Made by a program: the position numbers and the translations under genes. A DNA stretch of 64,000 nt from Ensifer adhaerens. GTDB taxonomy: Bacteria > Pseudomonadota > Alphaproteobacteria > Rhizobiales > Rhizobiaceae. Positions 1-8,317 of the stretch are shown here, piece by piece (the stretch's first letter is position 1; each line of letters starts with the position of its first letter). The notes under the pieces are model-generated. The model was given only the letters and a program-made list of their open reading frames with translations. It was not told the origin of the DNA and did not search any database. The stretch covers positions 1 to 64,000 of the forward strand of contig NZ_LAZS01000010.1 in assembly GCF_002007205.1 (NCBI RefSeq), in the 5' to 3' direction.

Positions 1-110
1 GGGTGCAGTCTTCGTCGCATGCGTCAATGGCGCTACCTTTGCAGACTTTACGCGGCACGATGAAACGCGCTTCGCTCGAGGGCTTGGCCCGGCGCGACGC
101 GAAACAAGAC

Positions 111-135
111 GCGCAACCGGTTCGTCCGGCTGCGC
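111..135 (-). terminator. Hairpin terminator after sbp
   Basis: A 10-bp inverted repeat (111-120 and 126-135, one G-U pair, 5-nt loop) lies 14 bases past the sbp stop. Read on the minus strand it is followed by GTCTTGTTT, a loose T-rich tail. It is a plausible rho-independent terminator. Confidence 0.5.
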
Positions 136-148
136 GCTCTGTCAGGTC

Positions 149-1174
149 TTATTGGCCCGGCTTGTAGAGCGTGTCGAAGACACCGCCATCGCCGAAGAAT
201 TTCGGCTGGGCTTCCTTCCAGCCACCGAAATCTTCGATGGTTACGAGCTTCAGTTCGCCGAACCGCTTGATGTCGGCCGGATCTGCCGCTGCCGGCTTGA
301 ACGGCCGGTAGTAGTGCTTGGCCGCGATCTTCTGGCCGGCATCGCTGTAGAGGTAGCCGAGATAGGCTTCCGCCACCTTGCGCGTGCCCTTGGCGTCGAC
401 GTTGCCGTCGACGAGCGCCACGGGCGGTTCCGCCTTGATCGAGATCGACGGCGTGACGATCTCGAACTTGTCGGGGCCGAGTTCTTCGAGCGACAGATAG
501 GCTTCGTTTTCCCAGGCGAGCAGCACGTCGCCGAGACCACGTTGCACGAAGGTCGTCGTCGAGCCGCGTGCGCCGGTATCGAGTACCGGAACGTGCTTGA
601 AGAGTTCGGTCACATATTCCTGCGCCTTGGCGTCGTCGCCGCCATTGGCGGAGCGGCCATAGGCCCAGGCGGCGAGGAAGTTCCAGCGCGCGCCGCCCGA
701 GGTCTTCGGGTTCGGCGTGATCACCTGGATATCGGGCTTGACCAGATCGCCCCAGTCCTTGATGCCCTTGGGGTTGCCCTTGCGCACCAGGAACACGATT
801 GTCGAGGTGTAGGGGGCGCTGTTGTTTTCGAACTTCGTCTTCCAGTCTGCCGGGATCTTGCCGGTTTCCTTGGCGATCGCGTCGATATCGGCTTCGAGCG
901 CCAGGGTCACGACGTCGGCCTGCAGGCCATCGATGACCGAGCGGGCCTGCTTGCCCGAACCGCCATGCGACGTCTGGATCGTCACGGTCTCACCGGTGTC
1001 GGCCTTCCACTTCTCGGCAAAGGCAGCATTGAAGTCCTTGTAGAGTTCACGTGTCGGATCATAGGACACGTTCAAGATCGTCGTGTCGGCAAACGCAACA
1101 CTTGCAGCTCCCAGCTGCAGGCCTCCGAGCACGATTGCCAGTCCCACCATTCCGGTAATTCGTCCAAAGACCAT
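149..1174 (-). CDS. sbp: Sulfate ABC transporter substrate-binding protein
   Basis: This 341-aa periplasmic protein belongs to the Sbp/CysP family that captures sulfate or thiosulfate for a CysTWA-type importer. A Sec signal peptide spans about residues 1-29, ending SVAFA before DTT. The mature protein starts with LNVSYDPTRELY, the family N-terminus, and carries the HGGSGKQARSV ligand-binding segment. An in-frame ATG exists at 1186, but GGAGGTCGAA lies directly before the ATG at 1174, so 1174 is the better start. No permease or ATPase genes are adjacent, so it must work with components encoded elsewhere. Length is normal for the family. Confidence 0.93.
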   Translation of the reverse strand: MVFGRITGMVGLAIVLGGLQLGAASVAFADTTILNVSYDPTRELYKDFNAAFAEKWKADTGETVTIQTSHGGSGKQARSVIDGLQADVVTLALEADIDAIAKETGKIPADWKTKFENNSAPYTSTIVFLVRKGNPKGIKDWGDLVKPDIQVITPNPKTSGGARWNFLAAWAYGRSANGGDDAKAQEYVTELFKHVPVLDTGARGSTTTFVQRGLGDVLLAWENEAYLSLEELGPDKFEIVTPSISIKAEPPVALVDGNVDAKGTRKVAEAYLGYLYSDAGQKIAAKHYYRPFKPAAADPADIKRFGELKLVTIEDFGGWKEAQPKFFGDGGVFDTLYKPGQ

Positions 1175-1390
1175 TTCGACCTCCATTGGTTACCAGATAA
1201 AACTATCAATTTTGTCGACTGCTACAACGTAAACCGATGACGCCAGAAGCAGCTATGGGGAAATGTCCTATCGTTTTGTCGGGCTTTTCGGGAACGGTTT
1301 GCCTGCAACCGCCGCCGCCGCCACGCCGAACCAACGACAGAATACATGGTAAGCGCGATGCCGCTGTCCAGAAAAATTGCGCGGTGGAAA

Positions 1391-1430
1391 AAATATTCCT
1401 TTACAAGAATATTCTTTATGCAGAATATGT
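1391..1430 (+). promoter_or_regulatory. Candidate ArsR operator: AATATTC repeats before the regulator gene
   Basis: Three copies of an AATAT core sit at 16-bp spacing (1392, 1408 and 1424). The first two form an inverted repeat AATATTC (1392-1398) with GAATATT (1407-1413). The block is unusually AT-rich for this genome and ends 6 bases before the ATG of the ArsR gene. That position suits autorepression, and the block could also affect the divergent sbp promoter. No binding data are available. Confidence 0.5.
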
Positions 1431-1435
1431 AGCGC

Positions 1436-2281
1436 ATGGAAAAGATTATTTCAGCCCTCGCAGACAGCGCCCGCTGGCGCATTTTGGAGCTTCTCGCCGA
1501 GCGGCCTCGGTCGGTCGGTGAGCTGGCGGAACTGACAGGGCTTCGCCAGCCGCAGACCACAAAACACCTGCAGACCCTGGGCAATGCCGGCCTCGTTACC
1601 GTGTTTCCCCTCGGGCAGCGTCGCGTATACGCGATAGAGGCAGCGCCGCTAACGGAGGTCGGACAGCGCCTTCGCCTGCTGATCGAAGCGGCGGAGAAAA
1701 ACCGCGGCGAACGCGACGTGGTTGCCCGCTATCAGGCGGCCATCGAGGCCGACGCAGCAAAGGCAGACCGGGACCGCTGGGCGGACGGGCGCAGCTTCCT
1801 GTTCGAACGCGCCCTGCCGGCATCGCGCGACCTTGTATGGCGTCATTTTACCGACGCGACGCTGCTTGCATCCTGGTGGGTGCCGCCGTCGCTGGCGATT
1901 TCCGAGTGTGTTCTTGAGCCCAGGCCGGGCGGAAGGGCGGTTCTCGAATATCGCGATGCCGAAGGGCGCTATCGCTCCGAGGGGCGCGTTCATGCAGCGG
2001 AGGAGCCCGAACGCCTCGTCTTCGACCTCTCGGTGCTCGATGGGGCGGGCGGCGTTTCCTTTACCGGCCACTACGACGTCAGCCTGACAGAAACGGAAGG
2101 CGGCACCGCGCTTCGGCTCGGCCTGCAGATCACCGAGACCACCGCCGGGGCCTTGCCGTACATCGCCGGCATCGAGACCGGTTGGCGGCAGGTGCTCGAC
2201 AATCTCACGCATGCGGTCGAGGCCGCGATGGGTTCGAACGCCGCGACTGGGCACAACAAAGAGGAGAAGGATCATGGCTGA
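1436..2281 (+). CDS. ArsR-family regulator fused to an SRPBCC (AHSA1-like) domain
   Basis: This 281-aa two-domain protein has an ArsR winged helix at residues 1-90 (ALADSARWRILELLAERP, then the recognition region LRQPQTTKHLQTL). A short linker leads to an AHSA1/SRPBCC domain at about 121-268 (FERALPASRDLVWRHFTD, later WWVPP). SRPBCC domains bind hydrophobic ligands, so the protein is probably a one-component sensor-repressor. It has no cysteine metal site in the DNA-binding helix, which argues against arsenic sensing. Its stop overlaps the start of the next gene by 8 bases, implying translational coupling. AT-rich repeats just upstream are a likely self-operator. Confidence 0.88.
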   Translation: MEKIISALADSARWRILELLAERPRSVGELAELTGLRQPQTTKHLQTLGNAGLVTVFPLGQRRVYAIEAAPLTEVGQRLRLLIEAAEKNRGERDVVARYQAAIEADAAKADRDRWADGRSFLFERALPASRDLVWRHFTDATLLASWWVPPSLAISECVLEPRPGGRAVLEYRDAEGRYRSEGRVHAAEEPERLVFDLSVLDGAGGVSFTGHYDVSLTETEGGTALRLGLQITETTAGALPYIAGIETGWRQVLDNLTHAVEAAMGSNAATGHNKEEKDHG

Positions 2282-2870
2282 GACGAGCCGTCGTGTGACT
2301 GCAAATCTGGCGCTCACCCTCGATGGGCGATATAGCGGCCCCGGCGGCGCAGGCGATCTCGGCGCGATCGTCCCCTATGCGGTCACCGATGTCGCGCGCA
2401 ACCATATGGCGCGCATCTGGGAGACGGCGACGACGGCCGTGCTCGGCCGGCTGAACGCCGAGGGCTTCCTCGGCTACTGGTCGGCGGTGGCCGGGGACGA
2501 AACGGCCGATTCTCGCGATCGCGGCTATGCGAACTGGCTGGTCGAGGCGGAAAAGGTAGTGTTTTCGAGGACGCTGACCGAAGCGCCCTGGGAGCGCACG
2601 CGGATCGCGAATGGATCAGTGGTGGACGTCGTTTCAGAGCTCAAGGCGTCCGGCGAAGGTGACATCCTCGTCAACAGCAGTGCCAGCCTCATCAAGTCGC
2701 TTCTTTCGGCCGACATGATCGACAGGCTCTATCTGCTGATCTGCCCGGAGATTGCCGGAGGCGGAGCGCGGCTCTTCGAGGACGGCCTGCCGGGCACGAC
2801 GTGGCGGGTTGCGCACCAGGAGACGGGTGAGCGGGGCGAGATCGCCCTTGTCTATGACCGGGTGCGCTGA
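2274..2870 (+). CDS. Dihydrofolate reductase family protein (RibD C-terminal-like)
   Basis: This 198-aa protein of the RibD_C/YyaP fold uses NAD(P)H to reduce an unknown substrate. It opens with RRVTANLALTLDGRYSG, the usual first strand with the N-x-S-x-DG-like motif (here LALTLDG). It ends with LYLLICPEIAGGGARLFEDG, the typical cofactor-binding tail. The ATG at 2274 follows AGAGGAGAAGG and overlaps the ArsR-SRPBCC stop. Members of this family often sit beside ArsR/SRPBCC regulators, so the upstream protein probably controls it. The substrate is unknown; it is not a housekeeping folate enzyme. Confidence 0.85.
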   Translation: MAETSRRVTANLALTLDGRYSGPGGAGDLGAIVPYAVTDVARNHMARIWETATTAVLGRLNAEGFLGYWSAVAGDETADSRDRGYANWLVEAEKVVFSRTLTEAPWERTRIANGSVVDVVSELKASGEGDILVNSSASLIKSLLSADMIDRLYLLICPEIAGGGARLFEDGLPGTTWRVAHQETGERGEIALVYDRVR

Positions 2871-2890
2871 GCGCGGAGCGTCAAGAGTGA

Positions 2891-2909
2891 CGGCGCGGCA
2901 AACGCGCCG
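2891..2909. terminator. Convergent hairpin between reductase and aldolase genes
   Basis: CGGCGCG (2891-2897) pairs with CGCGCCG (2903-2909) around a 5-nt loop in the 57-base gap between two convergent genes. It lacks a clear T-run, so it may act bidirectionally or only protect mRNA 3' ends. Confidence 0.4.
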
Positions 2910-2927
2910 CTCAACTATGCCGACCGG

Positions 2928-3986
2928 CTAGAGCACGTGGCCGCGCGCCACGACCGGCCAGATATCCTTCAGCCTGTCGCCTTCGACGATTTGGATGGCA
3001 TCGACCATGTTGGTCACGACGCAGGCGTGGTTCGGCACGATCCTCAGTTGGTCGCCAACCCTCAAGCCAATCGACCCATCGGTGACGAGGCGGCCGTGTT
3101 CCTCAGACAGCTGGTCGATGCGGATGTCGTCGCGGCCAAGCACGTGGCCGTAGCCCGGGAGGCCGAGCAGGTCCGAGGTCAGCACCTTGCTGCCGGCGTC
3201 GATGATGGCCCGGTTTTCGGACGGAACCGAGACGACGGTCGCAAGCACCGTCAGGGCGCAGTCGTCCCAGCTTGCGGCGCCACGTGAGACCAGCGAGCGG
3301 TCGTTGTAGATATAGGTACCCGGCCGGTATTCGCTGGCAACGGGGGCGCCATCGGCATGCATCATGCTCGGCGTGCCACCTGAAGTGATGGCCGGCACGG
3401 TGATGCCGTCTGCTTCGATCAGCTCCTTTGCCTCCGTCATGAAAGCCTGGACTTTCGCCTCGCCATTGACGGGCGGATAGGTCATGAGGCCGCCGAAGAC
3501 GAGCCCGCTTGCATCCTCGATCCGGCGGGCGAGCTTCGCTGCCGCCACCGGAGAGCCGACGCCGCAGCGATCGGCGCCGGTGTTGCATTCGACAAGCACG
3601 CGCAGCGGCTTGTCCTTGCCGGCGAAAAAGCCGGCGAGCCCGTCGATGACCGCTTCGCTGTCGGCAACGACGGCAAGCGAAACGCGGGCATTGAGCCGGT
3701 CGAGCCGCGCCATCTTGGCTTCGCCGAGGATATTGTAGGTGATCAGCACGTCCCTGATCCGGTCGCTGCCCTCGACCATTGCTTCGGCCTCGGTGACCTT
3801 CTGGCAGGTGATGCCGATGGCGCCGGCTTCGATCTGCAGTTCGGCCATCTGCGGCAGCTTGTGCGTCTTGATGTGCGGCCGCACACGGATGCCGTGCTCA
3901 TCCGCATAGGCCTGAAAGCGCTCGATGTTGCGCTTGGCAATTTCAAGATCGACGAGAACGGCCGGCGTTTCGATCGGCAGGGGCAT
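2928..3986 (-). CDS. D-threonine aldolase / D-serine dehydratase-like PLP enzyme
   Basis: This 352-aa fold-type III PLP enzyme is of the alanine racemase-like DSD1/D-TA group. The N-terminus TPAVLVDLEIAKRNIERF leads to RPHIKTHK, whose first lysine (about K40) is the Schiff-base residue. A C-terminal PNHACVVTN segment supplies the His and Cys metal ligands (about 320 and 322) used by metal-dependent D-threonine aldolases and D-serine dehydratases. Either cleavage of D-3-hydroxy amino acids to glycine plus an aldehyde, or D-serine deamination, is possible. It is transcribed away from a polar amino acid importer, so the two may share an operator and handle the same amino acid. Confidence 0.85.
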   Translation of the reverse strand: MPLPIETPAVLVDLEIAKRNIERFQAYADEHGIRVRPHIKTHKLPQMAELQIEAGAIGITCQKVTEAEAMVEGSDRIRDVLITYNILGEAKMARLDRLNARVSLAVVADSEAVIDGLAGFFAGKDKPLRVLVECNTGADRCGVGSPVAAAKLARRIEDASGLVFGGLMTYPPVNGEAKVQAFMTEAKELIEADGITVPAITSGGTPSMMHADGAPVASEYRPGTYIYNDRSLVSRGAASWDDCALTVLATVVSVPSENRAIIDAGSKVLTSDLLGLPGYGHVLGRDDIRIDQLSEEHGRLVTDGSIGLRVGDQLRIVPNHACVVTNMVDAIQIVEGDRLKDIWPVVARGHVL

Positions 3987-4044
3987 CGCGACTCATCTCC
4001 TCATTGGCGGCGCAGGATCGGCAGCGAAACTACCTTAACTGCCC

Positions 4045-4073
4045 TTGACAAGATATGACCACGGGCCTTTGAT
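4045..4073 (+). promoter_or_regulatory. Putative sigma70-type promoter of the amino acid importer operon
   Basis: TTGACA (4045-4050) is followed after 17 bases by TTTGAT (4068-4073). It lies about 75 bases before the importer SBP start. The -35 is perfect and the -10 is weak. Confidence 0.4.
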
Positions 4074-4081
4074 ACGTCAAT

Positions 4082-4121
4082 CCATTATTCAAGATTACGA
4101 TACACAGTAATAGAATAATGG
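4082..4121. promoter_or_regulatory. Long inverted repeat in the aldolase/importer intergenic region
   Basis: CCATTATTC (4082-4090) is the exact reverse complement of GAATAATGG (4113-4121). Inside it ATTAC (4094-4098) pairs with GTAAT (4107-4111). The dyad follows the predicted promoter and ends 28 bases before the SBP ATG. It could be an operator for a dimeric regulator or a 5'-leader hairpin. Confidence 0.5.
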
Positions 4122-4149
4122 TGGGGAGGCTAAAAAAGGGAGGAATGAA

Positions 4150-4989
4150 ATGAGCAAGACCGTTTTTGCGGCGGCTGCCATCGCAGTCATGGCTATGGCC
4201 GGCTCGGCCGCGGCCCAGCAGCCGGCGAGCAAGCTGGACGAAATTCTCGCCCGCGGCCATCTGGTAATGGGCACCGGCAGCACCAATGCGCCCTGGCATT
4301 TCAAGAGCGCCGACGACAAGCTGCAGGGCTTCGATGTCGACATGGGCCGGATCATCGCCAAGGCGCTCTTCGGCGATCCGGAGAAGATCGAGTTCGTCAA
4401 CCAGTCGTCTGATGCCCGCATTCCGAACATCACCACCAACAAGGTGGACATCACCTGCCAGTTCATGACTGTGACCGGCGAGCGCGCGCAGCAGATCGCC
4501 TTCACCATTCCCTACTATCGCGAGGGCGTCGGGCTGATGCTGAAGGCCGACGGCAAGTATGCCGATTATGCCGCTCTCAAGGCTGCCGGCTCGTCGGTGA
4601 CCGTGTCCGTCCTGCAGAACGTCTATGCCGAAGCGATGGTGCATGCCGCACTGCCGGAGGCGACCGTTGACCAGTACGAGTCCGTCGACCTCATCTATCA
4701 GGCGCTGGAATCCGGCCGCGCCGACACGGTCGCCACCGACCAGTCGTCGCTTGCCTGGTACATGACCCAGAACCCCGACCGCTACAAGGATGCCGGCTAC
4801 GGCTGGAACCCGCAGACCTATGCCTGCGGCGTCAAGCGCGGCGACCAGGACTGGCTGAACTTCGTCAACACGGCTCTGCACGAGGCGATGACCGGCGTCG
4901 AGTTCGATTTCTATGCGAAGTCGTTCAAGACCTGGTTCGGCAAAGATCTTACGCCGCCCCAGATCGGTTTCCCGGTCGAGTACAAGTAA
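4150..4989 (+). CDS. Polar amino acid ABC transporter substrate-binding protein
   Basis: This 279-aa SBP_bac_3 (cluster 3) protein has a Sec signal peptide at about residues 1-22 (AMAGSAAA then QQP). The mature domain begins LDEILARGHLVMGTG and contains GFDVDMGRIIAKALFG and the lobe motif FTIPYYREGVGLM, typical of His/Lys/Arg/Gln-type receptors. It starts a four-gene importer operon in the standard order SBP, permease, permease, ATPase. A strong Shine-Dalgarno (GGGAGGAA) precedes the ATG. The exact ligand cannot be read from sequence; the divergent D-threonine aldolase-type gene hints at a hydroxy- or D-amino acid. Confidence 0.9.
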   Translation: MSKTVFAAAAIAVMAMAGSAAAQQPASKLDEILARGHLVMGTGSTNAPWHFKSADDKLQGFDVDMGRIIAKALFGDPEKIEFVNQSSDARIPNITTNKVDITCQFMTVTGERAQQIAFTIPYYREGVGLMLKADGKYADYAALKAAGSSVTVSVLQNVYAEAMVHAALPEATVDQYESVDLIYQALESGRADTVATDQSSLAWYMTQNPDRYKDAGYGWNPQTYACGVKRGDQDWLNFVNTALHEAMTGVEFDFYAKSFKTWFGKDLTPPQIGFPVEYK

Positions 4990-4998
4990 GCCTCTCCG

Positions 4999-5027
4999 GG
5001 GCGATCCCGCCGCCTGCGGGGTCGCCC
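4999..5027 (+). other. Intercistronic hairpin between SBP and permease genes
   Basis: GGGCGATCCCGC (4999-5010) pairs with GCGGGGTCGCCC (5016-5027), a 12-bp stem with one wobble pair. There is no T-run. It lies between the SBP stop and the first permease start, where such stems typically protect the SBP mRNA and cut expression of the permeases. Confidence 0.55.
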
Positions 5028-5055
5028 TCCGTCCTTCGGCAAGGGTGGCTGAATC

Positions 5056-5718
5056 ATGGGCTATACTCTGAATTTCGCCGCGGTCTGGCGCTCCTTCGAT
5101 CTCCTGCTCGAAGGGCTGGCGCTCAGTCTCGGCCTCGCCTTCGCGGCGATCCTGGCGGGCTGCCTGATCGGGCTCGTCACCGCCTTCGGGCTGGTGTCGA
5201 AAAACCTGTTCCTTAGCAAGTCCGCCGGTCTCTATGTGACCGTCATCCGCAACACGCCGATCCTGGTGCTGGTCCTGTTCAGTTATTTTGCCTTGCCGCA
5301 GCTCGGCGTCCGGCTCGGCAAGATCGAGAGCTTCGTGCTGACGCTGGCGATCTATTCCGGTGCCTATCTGGCCGAGGTTTTCCGCGGCGGGCTTCTGTCG
5401 GTTCCGCCGGGACAGCGGGAGGCGGGGCTGGCGATCGGCCTTACGGAAATGCAGATCCGCACCTCGATCATTCTGCCCTTGATGCTGCGCAACGTGCTGC
5501 CGTCGCTCAGCAGCACGATGATCTCGCTGTTCAAGGACACTTCGCTCGCCGCCGCGATCGCCGTCCCGGAACTGACCTTCGAAGCCCGCAAGATCAATGT
5601 CGAGACCTTCCGGGTGATCGAGACATGGATCGTTGCGAGCTGCCTTTATGTCGCCACCTGTTCGGTGCTGGCCGCCCTGATGCGCGCGGTCGAGCGCCGT
5701 CTGACCGTGCCGAGGTGA
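5056..5718 (+). CDS. Amino acid ABC transporter permease (first)
   Basis: This 220-aa HisM/GlnP-type inner-membrane permease has about five membrane segments. The family-typical VTVIRNTPILVLVLFSYF segment lies near residue 70, and an EAA-like cytoplasmic loop (GLAIGLTEMQIRTSIILPLM) contacts the ATPase. It lies 66 bases after the SBP gene, past an intercistronic hairpin, and ends 5 bases before the second permease. It forms the channel with the next gene product. Confidence 0.9.
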   Translation: MGYTLNFAAVWRSFDLLLEGLALSLGLAFAAILAGCLIGLVTAFGLVSKNLFLSKSAGLYVTVIRNTPILVLVLFSYFALPQLGVRLGKIESFVLTLAIYSGAYLAEVFRGGLLSVPPGQREAGLAIGLTEMQIRTSIILPLMLRNVLPSLSSTMISLFKDTSLAAAIAVPELTFEARKINVETFRVIETWIVASCLYVATCSVLAALMRAVERRLTVPR

Positions 5719-5723
5719 CCGCC

Positions 5724-6386
5724 ATGGATATCCCGGCATTTCTCGACCAGCTCTGGCTCGCGCGCATTCCCCTGCTGAAAGGGCTCGGCGTTTCGATCTC
5801 GATCTCCTTCCTGTCGATCCTGGTCGGAACGGTGCTCGGCGTCTTCGTCGGCCTTGCGCTCACCTATGGCTACCGCCCGGTGCAGTGGATCGTGCGCGGC
5901 TACACGGATTTCATCCGTGGCACGCCTGTGCTGGTGCTCGTTCTTGCGAGCTACTATGTGTTGAGCACCATCGGCATCGATCTCGGGCCCTTCCAGGCCG
6001 GCATCCTGGCGCTCTCGATCTTCTGCAGTTCGCATGTTGGCGAGCTCGTCCGCGGTGCGCTGCAGGCGATCCCGAAGGGGCAGACGGAGGCGGCGAAAGC
6101 CATCGGCCTGACGTTCTCGCAGACCTTCCTCTATGTGCTCGGGCCCCAGGCGATGCGGCAGGCGCTGCCAGCCTGGGTCAATACGGCCGCCGAGATGGTC
6201 AAGGCGTCGACGCTTTTGTCGATCATCGGCGTCGCCGAGCTTCTGCTTCGGACCCAGGAACTCATCTCGCGCACCTTCATGAGCCTCGAGTTCTATTTCT
6301 TCGCCGGCTTCCTCTATTTCGTCATCAACTACAGCATCGAGCGCTTCGGCCGTTACGTCGAACGCAAGACCGCTGTTTCATCCTGA
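5724..6386 (+). CDS. Amino acid ABC transporter permease (second)
   Basis: This 220-aa permease is of the same HisM/HisQ family as its upstream neighbour and probably its heterodimer partner. It contains [19 protein letters not shown] and the EAA loop [21 protein letters not shown] longer in-frame reading exists to 5625 but overlaps the preceding gene. The ATG at 5724, five bases after the previous stop, gives a standard-length protein starting [11 protein letters not shown]. The ATPase gene follows after 13 bases. Confidence 0.9.
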   Translation: MDIPAFLDQLWLARIPLLKGLGVSISISFLSILVGTVLGVFVGLALTYGYRPVQWIVRGYTDFIRGTPVLVLVLASYYVLSTIGIDLGPFQAGILALSIFCSSHVGELVRGALQAIPKGQTEAAKAIGLTFSQTFLYVLGPQAMRQALPAWVNTAAEMVKASTLLSIIGVAELLLRTQELISRTFMSLEFYFFAGFLYFVINYSIERFGRYVERKTAVSS

Positions 6387-6399
6387 GGCTTCGGCTCCG

Positions 6400-7170
6400 A
6401 TGACCCAGACATTGCTTGAAATCCGCGACCTCCACAAACGCTACGGCACTGTTGAAGTGCTGAAAGGCGTCGACTGCACCATGGCGCAGGGAGAGGTCAT
6501 CTCGATCATCGGCTCCAGCGGCTCCGGCAAGACGACGATGCTGCGCTGCATCAACATGCTGGAGGAATTCCAGGGCGGCTCGATCCGCATCGACGGTCAG
6601 GAAATCGGCTACGAGACCGTGGGTGGCGTGCGCAAACGCAAGAAGGAGAATGAAATCGCCCGCCAGCGAGCGATGACCGGCATGGCCTTCCAGCAGTTCA
6701 ATCTCTTTCCGCACATGACCGCGGCCAAAAACATCATGCTCGGCCTGATGAAGGTCCGCGGCATGGGCCGCGACGAGGCGCGATCCGTCGCCGAGAAGTG
6801 GCTCGATCGCGTCGGGCTGCTGTCACGCATCGATCACTATCCCGGCCAGCTTTCGGGCGGTCAGCAGCAGCGCGTGGCGATCGCCCGGGCAATCGCGATG
6901 AACCCGAAGCTGATGCTGTTCGACGAGGTTACCTCGGCGCTTGATCCGGAACTCGTCAACGAGGTGCTGCAGGTAATCAAGGGGCTGGCCGAGGACGGCA
7001 TGAGCATGCTGCTCGTGACCCACGAGATGCGCTTTGCCTATGAGGTCTCGACGCGGGTGATCTTCATGAACCAGGGGCGCATCGGTGAGGAGGGAAACCC
7101 GAAGGACATGTTCGTCAAGCCGCAGACGGAGCGCCTGGCGGAGTTCCTGAAAAGCTCGTCGTTCAATTGA
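6400..7170 (+). CDS. Amino acid ABC transporter ATP-binding protein
   Basis: This 256-aa GlnQ/HisP-type ATPase energises the importer encoded just upstream. Walker A GSSGSGKT is at residues 38-45, the signature LSGGQ at 151-155, Walker B LMLFDE at 171-176, then the switch histidine in LLVTHEM. A charged insertion of about 15 residues ([14 protein letters not shown]) before the Q-loop is common in this subfamily. It is the last gene of the operon, followed by a hairpin terminator. Confidence 0.93.
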   Translation: MTQTLLEIRDLHKRYGTVEVLKGVDCTMAQGEVISIIGSSGSGKTTMLRCINMLEEFQGGSIRIDGQEIGYETVGGVRKRKKENEIARQRAMTGMAFQQFNLFPHMTAAKNIMLGLMKVRGMGRDEARSVAEKWLDRVGLLSRIDHYPGQLSGGQQQRVAIARAIAMNPKLMLFDEVTSALDPELVNEVLQVIKGLAEDGMSMLLVTHEMRFAYEVSTRVIFMNQGRIGEEGNPKDMFVKPQTERLAEFLKSSSFN

Positions 7171-7187
7171 GGCAGGTTTTCTGATCG

Positions 7188-7224
7188 GGCCGGCCGCCGC
7201 GGGAGCGATGGCCGGCCTTTGCTT
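7188..7224. terminator. Hairpin terminator between convergent ABC operons
   Basis: GGCCGGCC (7188-7195) pairs with a second GGCCGGCC (7210-7217), followed on the plus strand by TTTGCTT. It sits in the 61-base gap between two convergent operons. Confidence 0.6.
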
Positions 7225-7231
7225 GGCGGGC

Positions 7232-8317
7232 TCAGCCCTTCGCCAGTGACCGACCACTGTCGGGATCGAACAGGTGAAACGCTTCCGCCTCGACGGTAAA
7301 GGCGCGTTCCTTGCCCGCCAGAACAGAACTGCGCGGCGGCAGGCAGGCGGTGACCCGCTGGTCGCCGATCCGGGCCGTGGTGACAAGCTCGGGGCCGGTG
7401 AGCTCGACGACCTCGATCCGTGCGCTGAACTGTGGCGTGGCCTCATTGCCGGCCGCAAGCCGCAGTGCCTCCGGCCGGATGCCGACCTTGACAGATTGCC
7501 CTTCGGAGACAGCGTCCCGAAAACGTGCCGGCAGAGCGATCGGCTCACCGTCACCGGCGATTTTGAGCTGACCTTGCACAACCGTTGCATCCAAGATGTT
7601 CATCGGCGGCGAGCCGACGAAACCGGCGACATAGAGCGTGGCCGGCCGATCGTAGATCTCTTCCGGCGTGCCGAGCTGCTCGATGCGTCCGTCGCGCATG
7701 ACGGCGATCCGGGTCGCCAGCGTCATCGCCTCGATCTGGTCGTGGGTCACATAGACGACCGTGGTCTTCAGCATCTGGTGCAGGCGCTTGAGCTCGGTGC
7801 GCATCTCCATGCGCAGCTTGGCGTCCAGGTTGGACAGCGGCTCGTCAAAGAGGAAGACCTGCGGATTGCGCACCAGCGCGCGGCCGATCGCGACGCGCTG
7901 GCGCTGGCCGCCGGAGAGCTGGCTCGGCTTGCGTTCGAGCAGGCTTTCGATCTGCAGCAGCTTCGCGGTTTCCTTCACCGCCTTTTCGCGCTCGGCCGAG
8001 GGGACCTTGCGCATCTCCAGCCCGAACCCGATGTTCCGCGCGACGCTCATGTTCGGATAGAGCGCATAGGACTGGAACACCATCGCGATGTCGCGATCCT
8101 TGGGATGGGCACCGAGAATGGAGCGCTCGCCGATGCGGATGTCGCCGCCGCTCGGTTCTGCAAGTCCGGCAATGATGTTGAGCAGGGTCGACTTGCCGCA
8201 GCCCGACGAGCCCAGCAGCACCAGGAATTCGCCGCTTTCGAGCGCGATGTCGATGCCCTTCAGCGTCTCGACCTCGCCATAGCGCTTGTGGATGTTCTCT
8301 ATGGCAAGAGCGCTCAT
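7232..8317 (-). CDS. Sugar ABC transporter ATP-binding protein (UgpC/MsmK type)
   Basis: This 361-aa ATPase is of the MalK/UgpC/MsmK group. Walker A GSSGCGKS lies at about 36-43, followed by the Q-loop, the LSGGQRQRVAIGRAL signature, Walker B VFLFDEPLSNLDA and the His switch VVYVTHDQIEAM. A C-terminal TOBE/OB regulatory domain covers about residues 235-355. It is the last gene of a six-gene sugar operon and overlaps the kinase gene by 4 bases (ATGA). It energises the two permeases encoded upstream. Confidence 0.93.
   Translation of the reverse strand: MSALAIENIHKRYGEVETLKGIDIALESGEFLVLLGSSGCGKSTLLNIIAGLAEPSGGDIRIGERSILGAHPKDRDIAMVFQSYALYPNMSVARNIGFGLEMRKVPSAEREKAVKETAKLLQIESLLERKPSQLSGGQRQRVAIGRALVRNPQVFLFDEPLSNLDAKLRMEMRTELKRLHQMLKTTVVYVTHDQIEAMTLATRIAVMRDGRIEQLGTPEEIYDRPATLYVAGFVGSPPMNILDATVVQGQLKIAGDGEPIALPARFRDAVSEGQSVKVGIRPEALRLAAGNEATPQFSARIEVVELTGPELVTTARIGDQRVTACLPPRSSVLAGKERAFTVEAEAFHLFDPDSGRSLAKG

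Noticed and set aside
1168-1173. GTTACC upstream of sbp and GGTAACAG near 55424 as further copies of the 17-bp element
   Set aside because: Each is a single GTNAC half without the second half or the GTACTT part, so they are not counted.
4030-5739. A 569-residue minus-strand frame
   Set aside because: Covers the amino acid SBP and permease genes in antisense, with repetitive Arg/Asp/Gln composition.
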